DNA of 64,000 bases from Bigelowiella natans CCMP2755 (taxonomy: Eukaryota > Cercozoa > Chlorarachniophyceae): assembly GCA_000320545.1 (NCBI GenBank), contig ADNK01001130.1, positions 1 through 64,000 on the forward strand, written 5' to 3'. Below are positions 1-11,501 of the stretch, one piece after another (the stretch's first letter is position 1; the number at the start of each line of letters is the position of its first letter). Below the pieces are notes generated by a model. The model had not been told where the DNA came from, did no database searches, and was given only the letters and a program-made list of their open reading frames with translations. The position numbers and the translations under genes were made by a program.

Positions 1-248
1 CCCCTACATCAGTATCAATATTCTTTCCTTTTTTTGTCCTCGCTACCGTGACGATGCCGTCGATCATTCGCTCTGTAAGGTGCAGGACTTGCCTAATTAT
101 GCAGAAGGGACAAGGACGGCAATCGTCGTGGTGATGGTGGTGGGGAGAAGGAGGAGGAGGAGAAGGAGGGAACAAGAAGAGCAGCTTTAAGAACGCTGAG
201 TGGAGAAAGAATAGCACCTAACTTCGCTGATTGCATAAATATACATAT

Positions 249-250
<2 letters not shown>

Positions 251-322
<72 letters not shown>

Positions 323-341
323 GGAGAGAGGGAGAGAGAGA
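251..341. repeat. Compound (CA)n-(GA)n microsatellite
   Basis: About 28 bp of CA followed directly by about 60 bp of GA, slightly interrupted by GGGA. It lies in or beyond the 3' part of the first minus-strand gene. Reading frames through it are artefacts. Confidence 0.95.
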
Positions 342-504
342 AGCACACACGCACATGTACTATACACGGACGTATATATGGCTCTCCTCTCTCTAGCGAC
401 TCATATACCTTCCCCTAACCCCCGGTTCATCATCATCATCATCATCAACAACAACAACAACAACGACAACAAACTACCTGCACATCCAAGTGGAGACCGT
501 CCTT

Positions 505-655
505 GCAGCAGCGCCAGAAGCCGCAGCAGGTTCCTAAACGGCAATGGTAATGAGCGAGCGCACAGGAACAACCAAAAAGAAGGCAGGGGAGCACTGATTA
601 ATTCTCGTTTGTTTAAATTCGTCGCTCGCTACTTCACGTACAGCTGCTGCTACCA

Positions 656-695
<40 letters not shown>

Positions 696-2001
696 GCCGT
701 TTACCTGAGTGCTTGTCCTAGAAGCAGCAGCGCAGCTCTCTTGCATGATCCGCAAAGCCTCTTGGCACGCGGGGGGGAGAGTAGCAAAGGTTGTGACTTT
801 GAGCTTGCCGTCCTCCTTCTCTTCCACGATCACTGGAGAATGCTTTCTAACAACGAAGAATGCAAGGAGAAGAAGAAGAAGAAGAAGAAGAGGAGGAGGA
901 GGAGGAGGAGGAAGAGAAGGCGAATATAGGAAGAAACACCATGATGCCATTAAGGGGGATGTGTCGCATAAAACTTTCCATCAGAAAAGATGGCCAAGAG
1001 CGAAAGGAGGCATGAGATTGAACAGCGCGAATGGAATGGCTGGAGATCAGAGTTACCTTGACATTCTCGCCGCCGCATCCCTCAAATCCCACTCGTCGAA
1101 TTGGTGTTTCTTCTTGTTCTTCTTCTTCTTGTTGTTGTTGTTGTTCTTCATCGCTATCTGCTCTTGTTGCTTTGAATCGGGTGACGACGACGATGAAGAT
1201 GAAGACGATATTGATGATGATGATGATTGCGCTGCTGTCGTGCAGTGTTGCAAGAGCACATCTAAGCAGGTAGACAACGTGAGCAGAAGCTTCTTCACCG
1301 GCATCATGAATAAACGTGCCCGCTCGCCGCCCTTCCGGCCCATACTGTCACCCATGATGCGGAACAGCAGTGTGAGGAGGCCTTCGCCTAATTCTTCCTG
1401 CTCGTTTCCTTCACTTACAGCTGCCGTCACCTTCTCATCCTCCTTCTTCATCGCTTCATCCCCCTCCTTTAGTTTGGTCTCAGGGTGTTCCATTTCTGTC
1501 CCTTGCCTTCCTCCCACCCGGGCTTCATCCATCAACCGTCGAGGGAGGGATGGCTCCAGGCGGAGCACCGATAGCACAACTCCCAGTAGTGAAAGTGCGC
1601 TCCCCATTTCCAACAGGCTATGCGACGGCGACGACGATGAGGATGAGGATGAGGAACCATCGCTGCTCGCTTTGTGCTCGGTGTTGGCGATGTTCTGTGC
1701 ATGCCGCTGGTATGCATTGGCCAGTCCTGTTGTGATCTCTGGGAGTCTATCAAGGAGCTTTGTCGTGCAAAATTCCTTTGCGGCAGCAGCCTCCCCTTGG
1801 CCATTCTTCACGCCTGACCCATTGTTCAGCCCTACGAATTACATAAAAAAGAATGGTGTCACCACCAGCTGGTAGCAGGGCGCAAAGGAAAACACTGTAT
1901 ACCGAGAGCGCATCCCAGGAGAGGGAGCCATGCCCCTGATCTTGCGGCCTGATTGATTGTCATCGTCGTGCGTCCAGACAGAGAGACATTTTTAACACAC
2001 A

Positions 2002-2085
<84 letters not shown>

Positions 2086-2604
2086 CAATATATGAGGGGA
2101 TGGAAAGGTTGTCATTCTTCGAGTGCAGCAGATGCAACAGGTAATTACTAGGGGGAAATAGATTCTTTTCTTGTAGTTTGCAAAACCAAATGGTGTTGGG
2201 AGGATTAAGACAGTAAGCATGTTGTTAAATTTCATGGTAGCCACCTCATCCGTGCCTCCAAGGGCCTGAATGCATCTGTCGATCTTTCCGGGGGAGGCAG
2301 CTGCTTTGTTACATTCGCCCTTCGCGCTCTCCAGCATAGACCTCTCACAGAAGAGGAAGATATCGGGAATATCGAAGGCGTGTATAGTTTCATCGCAGTA
2401 CTTGAACCCTTGCAAATCAGTGCGCTTCACTTGATGGACTCTCGTGTTCTGCAAGATATGTTGAATGAGTTCGTCGTCTTATTTCATCATCACACCACCA
2501 CCGTTCGATTAGTGCTTCGCTCTTACTATGGAGAGAAATAGCTTTCGTCCCAGACGCGGGTTGGTAGGGAATAAAGGAGAGACTCTGCCCTCCTTCTCCT
2601 CCAT
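505..2604 (-). CDS. Unrecognised multi-exon gene, 3' end not found
   Basis: I do not recognise this protein. A start at 2604 (MEEKEGRVSP...) gives a first exon 2527-2604 ending in a good GTAAGA donor. The next exon starts at 2448 after a CAG acceptor in the same phase and reads about 90 residues without low complexity, including HAFDIPDIFLFCERSMLESA. Further coding is clear in an exon of roughly 1057-1835 (donor GTAACT at its 3' side). That exon contains LLDRLPEITTGLANAYQRH and serine-rich and asparagine/lysine-rich runs from trinucleotide repeats. Another exon at 705-846 includes LPPACQEALRIMQESCAAA. Helical leucine-rich stretches suggest an alpha-helical scaffold, but that is inference. The introns contain (TA)n and (CA)n tracts. 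It diverges from the kinase gene to the right. Junctions between 1835 and 2170, and everything left of 705, are unresolved. Confidence 0.5.
657..692. repeat. (TA)n microsatellite
   Basis: A pure TA run of about 36 bp, just downstream (on the minus strand) of the exon 705-846, so it is intronic in the first gene. Confidence 0.95.
1995..2082. repeat. Compound (CA)n-(TA)n microsatellite
   Basis: About 45 bp of CA runs straight into about 42 bp of TA, inside an intron of the first minus-strand gene. The same CA/TG-to-TA junction recurs at 8419, 38047, 51371 and 54062. Confidence 0.95.
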
Positions 2605-3392
2605 GCCCTATTGACAATAAAAGGTTAAGAATAACACGTCCTCAGTATCCTCCGTTGATCCCATCAAAGATTCATGACACAAGATGAGTTAAGAGAGACT
2701 GTAAAAAGATTTAGCAGGGGAGAGTTTCTTAAAAAATGACAATTTATAGACAGGAAGAGACTGCAATATTTTAATGAACGGCGTGGTTTCGGCCTACCGC
2801 CATTGTTTTTGAGGATTAAGCGAGATTATTCTTCAGCGCTCGTAGCGTCTAGGTTATCTGGCAATAATTTTAGAATTATTTCCTACGATATTTATTTGGT
2901 ATAATATCAGAATTTCGACGATTTCTCGGTCTCATCCGAACGAATATTTGATGAAGTTGGAATTTCGAGATTGTTCTGTCAGCGGTCTAAGCTCGCTGTT
3001 TTTCCTTCCTGTTTTCCCACTGCGAGAGCCGGTACTGTCGTCCGTCCGTCGTTTTAATATCCGCCGCTCTTCTTGTGATAATTCTCGGTCGAATTGATTG
3101 AATGTCGCAGGATAAAACAGCCCTGCATTTCTATGGAATTTTAGTCCTCATTTCTTTTGTAGAACCGGGTGAGGAGCGTAGTGCCGATTCTTCTTGCTGC
3201 CGAGCAAGCGAGCACCGAGAGGGCGAATGCATGTGCTTTGCCAATAAAATCCCAATCAGAGTTGGGGATTCAGGGCTGCAATTCCTCGTCGCAGTGATGT
3301 AAATAGGTAAGGCTGGAAGATATTAGTAGTGTCCATCGTAGAGTCCATCCAGCCTCGATCGTCGCCACCCCAATCTATAATGTGTATTTGAG
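2605..3392. promoter_or_regulatory. Divergent 5' spacer
   Basis: Gene-free stretch between a minus-strand start (2604) and a plus-strand start (3393), so it should hold both promoters. I see no TATA box or long repeat that I would defend. It has only one CTAG, unlike the 3' spacers. Confidence 0.5.
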
Positions 3393-5248
3393 ATGCCTAC
3401 AAGTACGACGAAGGATACGGACGCCGCTCTGGAAGAAGGGGCAAAGCAATCTTCTCCGTTGGATTCCGCCAAAAACCACCTGGATCTCCCAGAAAAACGA
3501 GCAGTCGCTGTATCTACGAGCGACGACGAACTCGGTAATCAAACTGAGGACGAGGGCAAGGAAGAAAAGGATCTGGGCAAAGACAATGACGATGGTAATC
3601 TAAGTGCTAGGGCGCACGAGGAGGAAAAATCTCATCTGGAACAAGATCACAGGACAAGTGATACTGACGATCTTGTGTTAGCAAGGCGAAACACGATTAG
3701 CACGTCCCTGGAAAGCGCACTGCATGGCAAACAATTGAAGTATGCCACGGATTCATCCACTCGAAAAAGGACAGCAAAGAGGACAAAATTGAAATTGAAG
3801 AGACTCAAGGATCTTAAAGCCGAAATAGTGGCAGCCAAGAAGCAGTTTGCAACATTTGAATCAGCATATAATAACACCCTAGCTTACTATTTTCTTTTGC
3901 AGTATTGCAAGGAACGTCATCTATCCGCTTGCTTCGAATTTATTAATGCTGTCGACGTATTCAAAAGCTTAGAATTCCCCACGAAAGCAACAGCGAATCG
4001 TGCGATGCGAAAACTTCACCATTTGGCATTCGTACAGAACACCCAGGCGAAACCTGACAAGAAAGACCTCCACCATAGGCGAAATGTGACTCCGAGAAAT
4101 GCTCTCCGAGTCACCCCAGTCGCCCTCAAGATAGCCGCCGGAGATATCGACGAGGCTATGTTTGATGAGTGTTACGAACGCGTCAAAGAAGTTCTAGTGT
4201 CTTTCTATGGGCCATTTCTCAAATCAGCATGTTTCGAGCGGTTCGTCCAGATATACGAGTATTCCACGCGCACATTGTCCCCATCAGACCTGCAAGCGCT
4301 GGCTCCTCTAGGTCAGGGGGCGTTTGGCCGTGTTTTAGCGGTGGTGAAGAAAGACACCCACACCCTCTATGCAATGAAAGAGATTCCGAAGGCGGTTTTG
4401 CGTAAAAACAGGACTGGCTGGATGTGCCTGAATGAGATGCAGCTTCTCTCCAGAACAGACTCTCCATTTGTATTGAATTTGAAATACTCGTTCCACAGTG
4501 AGCGCGCGGTGCATTTAGTCTTTGAGATGTGCATGGGGGGCGACTTGAGGCAATACTTGGAGAAGGGACCCTTTTCCCTGGAAAGATCCCGCTTCTACCT
4601 CGCTGAGATTCTTCTCGGAATCGACCATATACATAGCCTTGAGTATGCGTACCGGGATCTCAAGCCCTCAAACATCCTCCTCACTGAAGATGGCCACTGC
4701 AAGATATCAGACTTGGGCCTCGTCGTAAAACTACCAAAGCCACCGAAGATCCTGAAGCATGTGGCTGGCACCCCAGGATACTGGCCCCCTGAAATAGTCT
4801 CGAGAACTGGAACCTATCGGTCGTCTGACTTCTGGTCCCTCGGTGTCTTGCTGTACGTCATGCTCACCGGAAAGGTGGTAAAAATAGAGGATAGAAATAG
4901 TAGTAATAGGACCAGCACGCAGAGTAGTAAGAATATGCCTGCCACTAGCGATGTTGAGATCGAAATGCCCGTACGACATATTCCTGTATAAACTATCTAG
5001 AAAATTCCTGACCCCCTCCGTGGTGAGAGGAAGAAAAGGAAAGCTGCGGCAGCGAAGAGGGGGGGCAGCAGCAAGAGCAAATCGAAAACTCCAGGACCGT
5101 GGTCGCCGTTCACCTCGGATCCGTACTAAAACACACATATTATAAAACCATATATATCCAGTTTTGACAAGAAAAAAAGTGTGTGGAAAGTCAAAGGAAT
5201 GGACTAAACGAATAGATTATCCTTAAAGAATTAGCTTGCTATCATAGA

Positions 5249-5293
<45 letters not shown>

Positions 5294-6032
5294 TCCACTC
5301 TTTCCTTGGTGCTTATATAATGTTCCCCTCTCCTTCCCCCCCACAGAAGAGTACAGCACATCGCAAAGCTAGACCCGAAGTTTGAATATCTGAACGCAAC
5401 CGTCAAATACGACAAAAAGGTAACTGAGGAAGCAAGGGACTTAATCTCAAAGGTAACGATTGCACGGGAGTGTCTCGGCTAGTATGATATTCACTGATTT
5501 GTCATGTAAATCCTCCTCAAATCCTAGATGTTGATAATCGACCCCAAGAAGAGGCTGGGTGGTGGGAAAGAAGGATCTCAAGAGATCAAAGAGCATCATT
5601 TTTTTACGTAATTGCAGCTCACACTTATGACTAAACATCCTTGTCGTCTAGAAGGGCAAACAATCAACAATTTGTTGTTGCTTTACGTAGAAATTTTGAT
5701 TGGGAAAAGCTGGCGAAGTTGAAGCTGAAAGCTCCCTTCAAACCACCACCCTACGAACTAGATAAGAACAAGAAGCTGAGGGACAAATTTGACTTTAAAG
5801 CTGTCACTGTAAATATTAAAATAACTGACTGAATTTCGACAAGCACAATAATCCCTTACTTCCTGTCCTATGATATCTGATTGGTTAATCATAGGATAAT
5901 GCCAAAGAGAAAGAATTCTACAATGCGTTTCAATTTTTGAATGCAGAAGGTCTGTATGAAGAAGTTGTGGATGCCCTTGAAGATGAGAAAGCTGAGAATG
6001 AGCCGGTCGGCGAATGCTGCGTCATTTGTTAG
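3393..6032 (+). CDS. GRK-like protein kinase: RGS domain, AGC kinase, CaaX box
   Basis: Probable G-protein-coupled-receptor-kinase-like Ser/Thr kinase. Model: exons 3393-4877, 5001-5122, 5347-5452, 5528-5607, 5691-5808 and 5895-6032; all phases agree, giving 682 aa. Residues 1-130 are acidic and low complexity. About 150-300 resemble an RGS domain (YYFLLQYCKERH, FECYERVKEVLVSFYGPFL-like helices). The kinase begins near 305 with the glycine loop GQGAFGRV, then AMKEI (lysine), YRDLKPSN (catalytic loop), DLGLVV in place of DFG, GTPGYWPPE and SPF. After LIIDPKKRLG come the AGC tail FDWEKLAKLKLKAPFKPP and a last exon ending ECCVIC. The final CVIC is a CaaX box preceded by Cys, which predicts prenylation and membrane anchoring as in GRK1 and GRK7. 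RGS before AGC kinase plus DLG are GRK hallmarks. The N-terminal start is the first ATG of a long open exon; an upstream exon is possible. Confidence 0.88.
5251..5290. repeat. (CT)n microsatellite in kinase intron 2
   Basis: A pure CT run of about 40 bp between the kinase exons 5001-5122 and 5347-5452, upstream of the intron's pyrimidine tract. Confidence 0.95.
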
Positions 6033-7041
6033 CATCACATTTGTCCGTGTTGCTGGCAACCTGACATGCGTGATGCAAACACTGTGCAGCAAATGTGTGG
6101 CTGCAAGTGTTGATTAGTCGCGCTCAGGTGACGACAAGGATTTGCTTGGTCGTTGTTCCCTCCAGAAGGCGAGGGAATTTGTTCAGCTAAAAAAGACGCT
6201 GTCACAATTGCACAAAGGACTAGCATTCCAAGCTTTGTGAATTAATGTCATGCAATGAAACGTTCTTTGTGATGACTAGATGACAACTCATTGCATTGTT
6301 GAGCGCAGTTCTGCATCGCATTGTCACGCAGTTCAAACCGGCTTCCAAATTGGCTTCCAAACACGAACAGAAACAAATTGAGTCATGTCATCGCCGCCAG
6401 CTTGCGATCACGAAGGAGCTGCAGCACGTTTCTAGGTTTGCTGGTCTGGAGCTGCTTTCACGTGGAGAAGTGCTGGTCATCGAGACAAAGCTAACTAGCT
6501 AGAAAGACAAAGACAAAAGACAATGATGAAAAACAACGTTGCACAAAGTGTTGCAAGACACTTGCAGTGCACGAAACGAGAAAAACAACCTTTGGAACAA
6601 GGAGCAAGGTTTCTGGGCACCCAGACACTGGCCGGCTAGCCGGCAACTGTCCGGCTAGCCGGGCTAGCGGGTGTCACCCTGAACAACATTGTGAATTGCA
6701 ACACAAGCACGGCGAAAAGGCATGTTGAGCAAATTTCATCTGGCACACATTGTGCGCTCAAAAAAAAAGTGCACGTGTGCAGAAAGCACACCTGAAGATG
6801 TGGTGCACACAACAGGATGCACATGTGTCACATGCCAGCATGGCTAGATGGTGATGCGCGCAAGCACGAATGCAGCACAATTCTCGAGACAATCGAAGAA
6901 CTCTTGGATTCCATCAGATGATGTGGGACATATCACGCACTAAATATTTCCTAAAAATACGCTCCAAACGAAACCATGAACTAGACGATTCGCAGCTGCC
7001 CAAATTCTAGGTTGGATTTCCTAGGATTTCAATCCTTTTTA
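6033..7041. other. CTAG-rich 3' spacer with CCGG palindromes
   Basis: No gene seen. The stretch follows the kinase stop and contains about 12 CTAG tetramers. Two copies of the 12-bp palindrome CCGGCTAGCCGG lie near 6631-6661, followed by GGGCTAGCGGG. Weak short ORFs here show no protein-like composition. Confidence 0.6.
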
Positions 7042-7186
7042 ATGGGAAAAGACCTTGTGATGTTTTATTCACGATGGAAAATTGTTGTAAATGTTGCACA
7101 AGTAAGTCATCTTGTTTCAGTAGCTGTACGCAGAAAAGAAGGGAGAGAGAGAGAGACAGAGGATTTAGCCTTTCTTGTCCCCTCCC

Positions 7187-8431
7187 CAAAACTCCCTGGT
7201 AATCTAGACTGTGGGGTCCATAGAACCGGAAAGCTTTCGAAAGTACGTATGGCGGCTCGTCGTTTCTTCAAGCAGATTCTGGTGAAACCGCACTGACCAT
7301 GCATCAGTCCGTTGTCGCACCGTCAGTCCTGAAATGGTTGAGGATTCGCAGCTTATAAGTTTTTCTATTTGTTTCCGGTCTTCCTAGGAAAATCAGGAGG
7401 ATAGAAAAAAATATGAGGAGCATTTCAGCCAGGTAATTCTATTAATAGAGGAGAAATGGACGTCTGCTCTGTTGAAAAAGCTCACATTCTTTGCCCTTTT
7501 TGCTGCTGCTGATGACATGTCGTGTACATCATGGCTTGTTTATTGTGCTGCAGACGAATGTCGGGAAGCATAAAATGCGCGTGCTCGATGGTGAGTTTAT
7601 GCTCTCCAACCGGACTACGAAGTCGAAAAGGTGATAAAAGATAATAGTATTGACGAAAGGTACCTAATATCGAAGCTTTATCTCTTTGACCATATGTGAT
7701 CTAATATACTATATGTACATGAAGCTTAATCTCTTTGACCGTGTCATTAATTTTATATATAAATATGCACAGGGATGGAAACCCAAAACCTTGCATGGTG
7801 AATTCACACATTGTTTCTGAAATACCTATGATTATTATCTCCTCCTCCTCCTCCTACCACTGCATTGTAGGCCAGAAGGCGAGGAGCAAGGCGATAAAGA
7901 ACGCGACCATCATATTTTGAAGCGACGTCGACGACTGCAAGGATCTGGTAATGAAACACTAAGACGAGGGGGATAATAGCACCGATAGTAATGAGTAAGT
8001 TGAGGCTATAGTTTGATGAATCTGGAATATTCATATATACCATTATTGAAAATAGGTTTATTTGGATATAAGCCTAAAAAAAAGATCGGTGCCTCTGCTA
8101 CTGCTACAGGGAGCAAGGAGAGGGATCCTATCATTAATGATGGTACTCTTGAAGGTAAAGAGGACCATAGTCGTAGACACAATGAGGAAGAAGTTAAAGA
8201 TCATGATGATAACGAGGAGACTGAGCTTGGAAAGGATGACTTCAGCGACATTGATACAAGTTCTACTGGTAAGATTGATACTGACACAACAATCGACACG
8301 AGAAATATAATCGTATGCATAAGTCGGAGGTGGTGTCATGTTCCAGCCTCTCAATAGCAATAAAAAAGGCTGTCGCCATCAATAAGACGAAGGAAAAAAT
8401 GAACCCTTACAGTAACCAACACACAAACACA

Positions 8432-8471
<40 letters not shown>

Positions 8472-8838
8472 TTTATTTCGATACAAGCCAAAAGCCCAGA
8501 AAGCAAAAGCTGCATCCCAGAAGAAGAATGACCCGAAAAGCAGCAGCCGCCTAAATTCGACGGTTTCGACAAATGCAACTAAACGCACTAAGAGAAGAGG
8601 TATGTTGCTCAGGGAGGAAGTGTTTATATACTTCCAAATTCAAACAAAGAACGTGTTTACCTTTGGTCATAACATTGTTATTTCTCAACACCCCTTCTCT
8701 TCACTTCCATCATTTTCATCACTTTCATCACTACATCATATAGATAGAGACAACTTTGACTCCACGTTTTGACTTGATTGTCGTATTTTAGGCTTTGGTG
8801 CTCCTTATGTCCCTCCGGGCAGGAGACTGAAGGAATAG
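7187..8838 (+). CDS. Small basic/acidic hypothetical protein with duplicated exon
   Basis: Unrecognised, but coding is supported by consistent splice phases. An exon ending RTGKLSK (donor GTACGT, about 7239) joins ENQEDRKKYEEHFSQ (7389-7433), then TNVGKHKMRVLD (7554-7590). Next comes an exon starting GLFGYKPKKKIG (about 8055-8265) and ending in an acidic stretch with TDIDTSSTG-like residues. A second exon, starting GLFRYKPKAQKAKAA (about 8471-8599), is rich in K, S and N. The last exon reads GAPYVPPGRRLKE and stops at 8838. The two GLFxYKPK exons are both phase 1-1, so they look like a tandem exon duplication. The 5' end is unresolved. An exon 7042-7101 (MGKDLVMFYSRW, donor GTAAGT) may be the start but its phase does not join cleanly. 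Confidence 0.55.
8419..8469. repeat. Compound (CA)n-(TA)n microsatellite
   Basis: Interrupted CA repeat followed by pure TA, ending directly at the TATAG acceptor of the second GLFxYKPK exon, so the repeat forms the 3' end of that intron. Confidence 0.9.
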
Positions 8839-10321
8839 CGCGATCTTAACTTTGACACGACGCATTAAATCTTTCGGGGTTGCATTCGGCATTAGGAACA
8901 CACACCGAACATACAACTATTAACCACATGCGACGGATGAAATGGCATGATGTCATCCTAATTTTCATAATGTTATGTGCAAAGCCACAGTTAGAGCGCT
9001 TTTATGTACTGTGTCTATGATTAATCATGGTATTTGATAATAACTTACACATGTGCAGCTGCATGTGTGTACATAGTTTTCGCCCAGTACGCGCAGTGGT
9101 TCGTGATTCTCGTTCACCGGCTGTTGTCTAAGTTGGTTGTCATCATTGTGGTCAATCATTAAATGAATACGACTACGTTTCGTAGTCTGAGTTTTTAGTG
9201 TGTGCGTATGCGTCGCCATTGCAGTAGATGGTCTATATCTTTCGCGACTTGTACCACATTTGTTACATGCTGCATCCGCTGCCATATTTCTGTGTGTGAA
9301 TTGGACGTGTGTAGCTATAGCATCTAGCATTCACTATATGAGCGGGACTAACATGTCGCCGCGTACATGGCTAAATCGCATGCCAATGCAAAGCTTTGTG
9401 GTGATCTAATTTGCTGCCGATTTCATGACAATAATGTGAACATGGTGCACACAATGCACTTTGCATACGCCGTGTCCATGGTCATGTGTGCGTGCGCCGC
9501 AAGCCATTTGTGGGGTGGACAATCTCGGAAGCTTCATGTTGTCCCGTGGCAGACAATGCTGGAATGTTATAATGTGGGGTAGCAGATGCCACGAGAAGCA
9601 CATGTGGTGTGGTGAACTAACAACGAGACATGGACCACCTCCTTCAATGCTAGAATGCGCAATGCAAATGAAACACCAATGAGTGGCTTAGATTACGAAA
9701 CCAACAATTGAAAGCCATGACATGAATCAAAACGACGAGACGAATAAACCACTGACAACTACAGCAGCTGGAAAAGAAGCACAGACCGCTGCACGCATAC
9801 ACTGCGCGTCATCACACTACTAGCTTGTTGTTACAGATGTTAACCCATGCTAGCATGGCTCGGCTCGTATACTCGGACCCACGTGCATATGCTAGATAGC
9901 TAGATAGTCGTCTTATAAGTCATTGTTGTCGATCGCTATAGCTAGCTAGGCACCCTATAATGTGCGTGTGGTGTGTATATGTGACTTACTACACATTACA
10001 GCGGCACACAACATTTTGCTCAAACAATAGATCTGGTGCTTGTCCTCATCAGGTGGAATGCTGTGTTGTTGTGGTGCATATGGGCATGCTATAGCATGGG
10101 GTTTCTCGCATTGTCTATGACGTTGTTATCTATTCGCATAAATCGTACGGCATGTGACTCGCATCGCGCAGTACATAGAGCGCTAAGCGCGCCGCGAGGC
10201 GGCTATTTATAGATTTTGACATTACAAATAGCACTGTATACATGTACCTCGTTTACATGGATGCGAATATCATTCTCTAAATACTGCTCCTACCAGATCG
10301 TCACCACTAAAAAATAGTGAA
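8839..10321. other. Convergent 3' spacer, CTAG and palindrome rich
   Basis: About 1.5 kb between two convergent gene ends. No credible gene. It is full of short palindromic words such as CTAG, GCATGC, TGCA and GTAC; for example TAGCTAGCTAGG near 9940-9952. It shares the 13-mer TAGCTAGATAGTC (9897-9909) with another 3' spacer (32115-32127). Confidence 0.65.
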
Positions 10322-11464
10322 TCAACGCCGCCTATTTACGTACTTCAGCTTGCCCTTCGACTTCTTCTTCTTTCCAGCATTGGGATCCTGCTGAAAAAAA
10401 AAGGAGCTCGTGTAAGAGATGGAAAATTATGTGTAAGAGATGGAAAATTATTCTCATTATGCAATAGATATATCTTGACTGCAGGCGGAGTTTCCTTCCC
10501 ACTACCTCTTGCTCTGGTGGAAAGAGTGGCTGTGACGACCTCGATGCACAATAGCTGTAGATTCCGTACGCCGGAACCTTGATCAGGGTAAATTTTAGAA
10601 TCCGCTAAAAACATCGTTAGATGAGATAGTTGTTATCTTCGTAGAAACTCACCACGAGGTAAATATATTTCGCATAAGCTGTGAATATTGACAGGATCTG
10701 GACAAAAAGTTAAAGATTATATCAGAATCATCAGTGGTCTGAACGCTGATTAAAAGCAAACATGTTGCTACCAACATGAAGCAAAATATGTTTATACCTG
10801 GATGAAGATGCTGACGTACATGAAGTCTTCGGTGTGCCTGAGAAGGAGGTGGCGGTTGGGAAAATGTCAAGCTACGTAAGTGTTGCAAGAGAAACGAGCG
10901 CCTCCGATGCATGCAAATTGAGGCGCGCTCAAAATTTAATTCACTTCCGCTGAACACCACTGCAAATCATATGATCGTCTTGATACTTACTCATGGGTTT
11001 TTGCATCCCCGTGGGCAGATTGAATGGAGCTGATGATGTTAAGAGCACATCCGATGTTGACCAGTGTGAACCAGCCCTAATGCCAAGTAAAATGGTGATG
11101 AAGCTCTACAATGTTTGATGCAAAGAAGAAATCTTAACTTCTCACAAAAATAACGCGCGAATGTGCTGAAAGATGAAAGGGTGGTGATGGTGCACTTCTG
11201 GAGACCCTAACGTTGAGATTCTTTGGCTTTAATTTTCAATAATCTTCACAAATATGAATTTACATATTGGATCGAACTAGTTTGTAAGCTATGTCGCTCT
11301 TATGAATTTATCCATACCGTCGACATAAAAGTGTAGAAGTTAACGGAGCTCCAGAACATGAAGTACCGTAGCACCACATCGACCAGCTTTCCAGAGCAAG
11401 TTATTCAAATTATTGCAGGTGATTTCATTCAAAATTTCTCTCCCTCTCTCTCATTTACTCAAAC

Positions 11465-11501
<37 letters not shown>

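Noticed and set aside
231-950. Long ORFs with IYIYIY, SLSLSL or THTHTH runs
   Set aside because: They are reading frames through dinucleotide repeats with no independent coding support; the same holds at many places in the window.
9025-9682. Overlapping ORFs in the 8839-10321 spacer
   Set aside because: No splice context, family resemblance or biased composition; palindromic words produce open frames on both strands.
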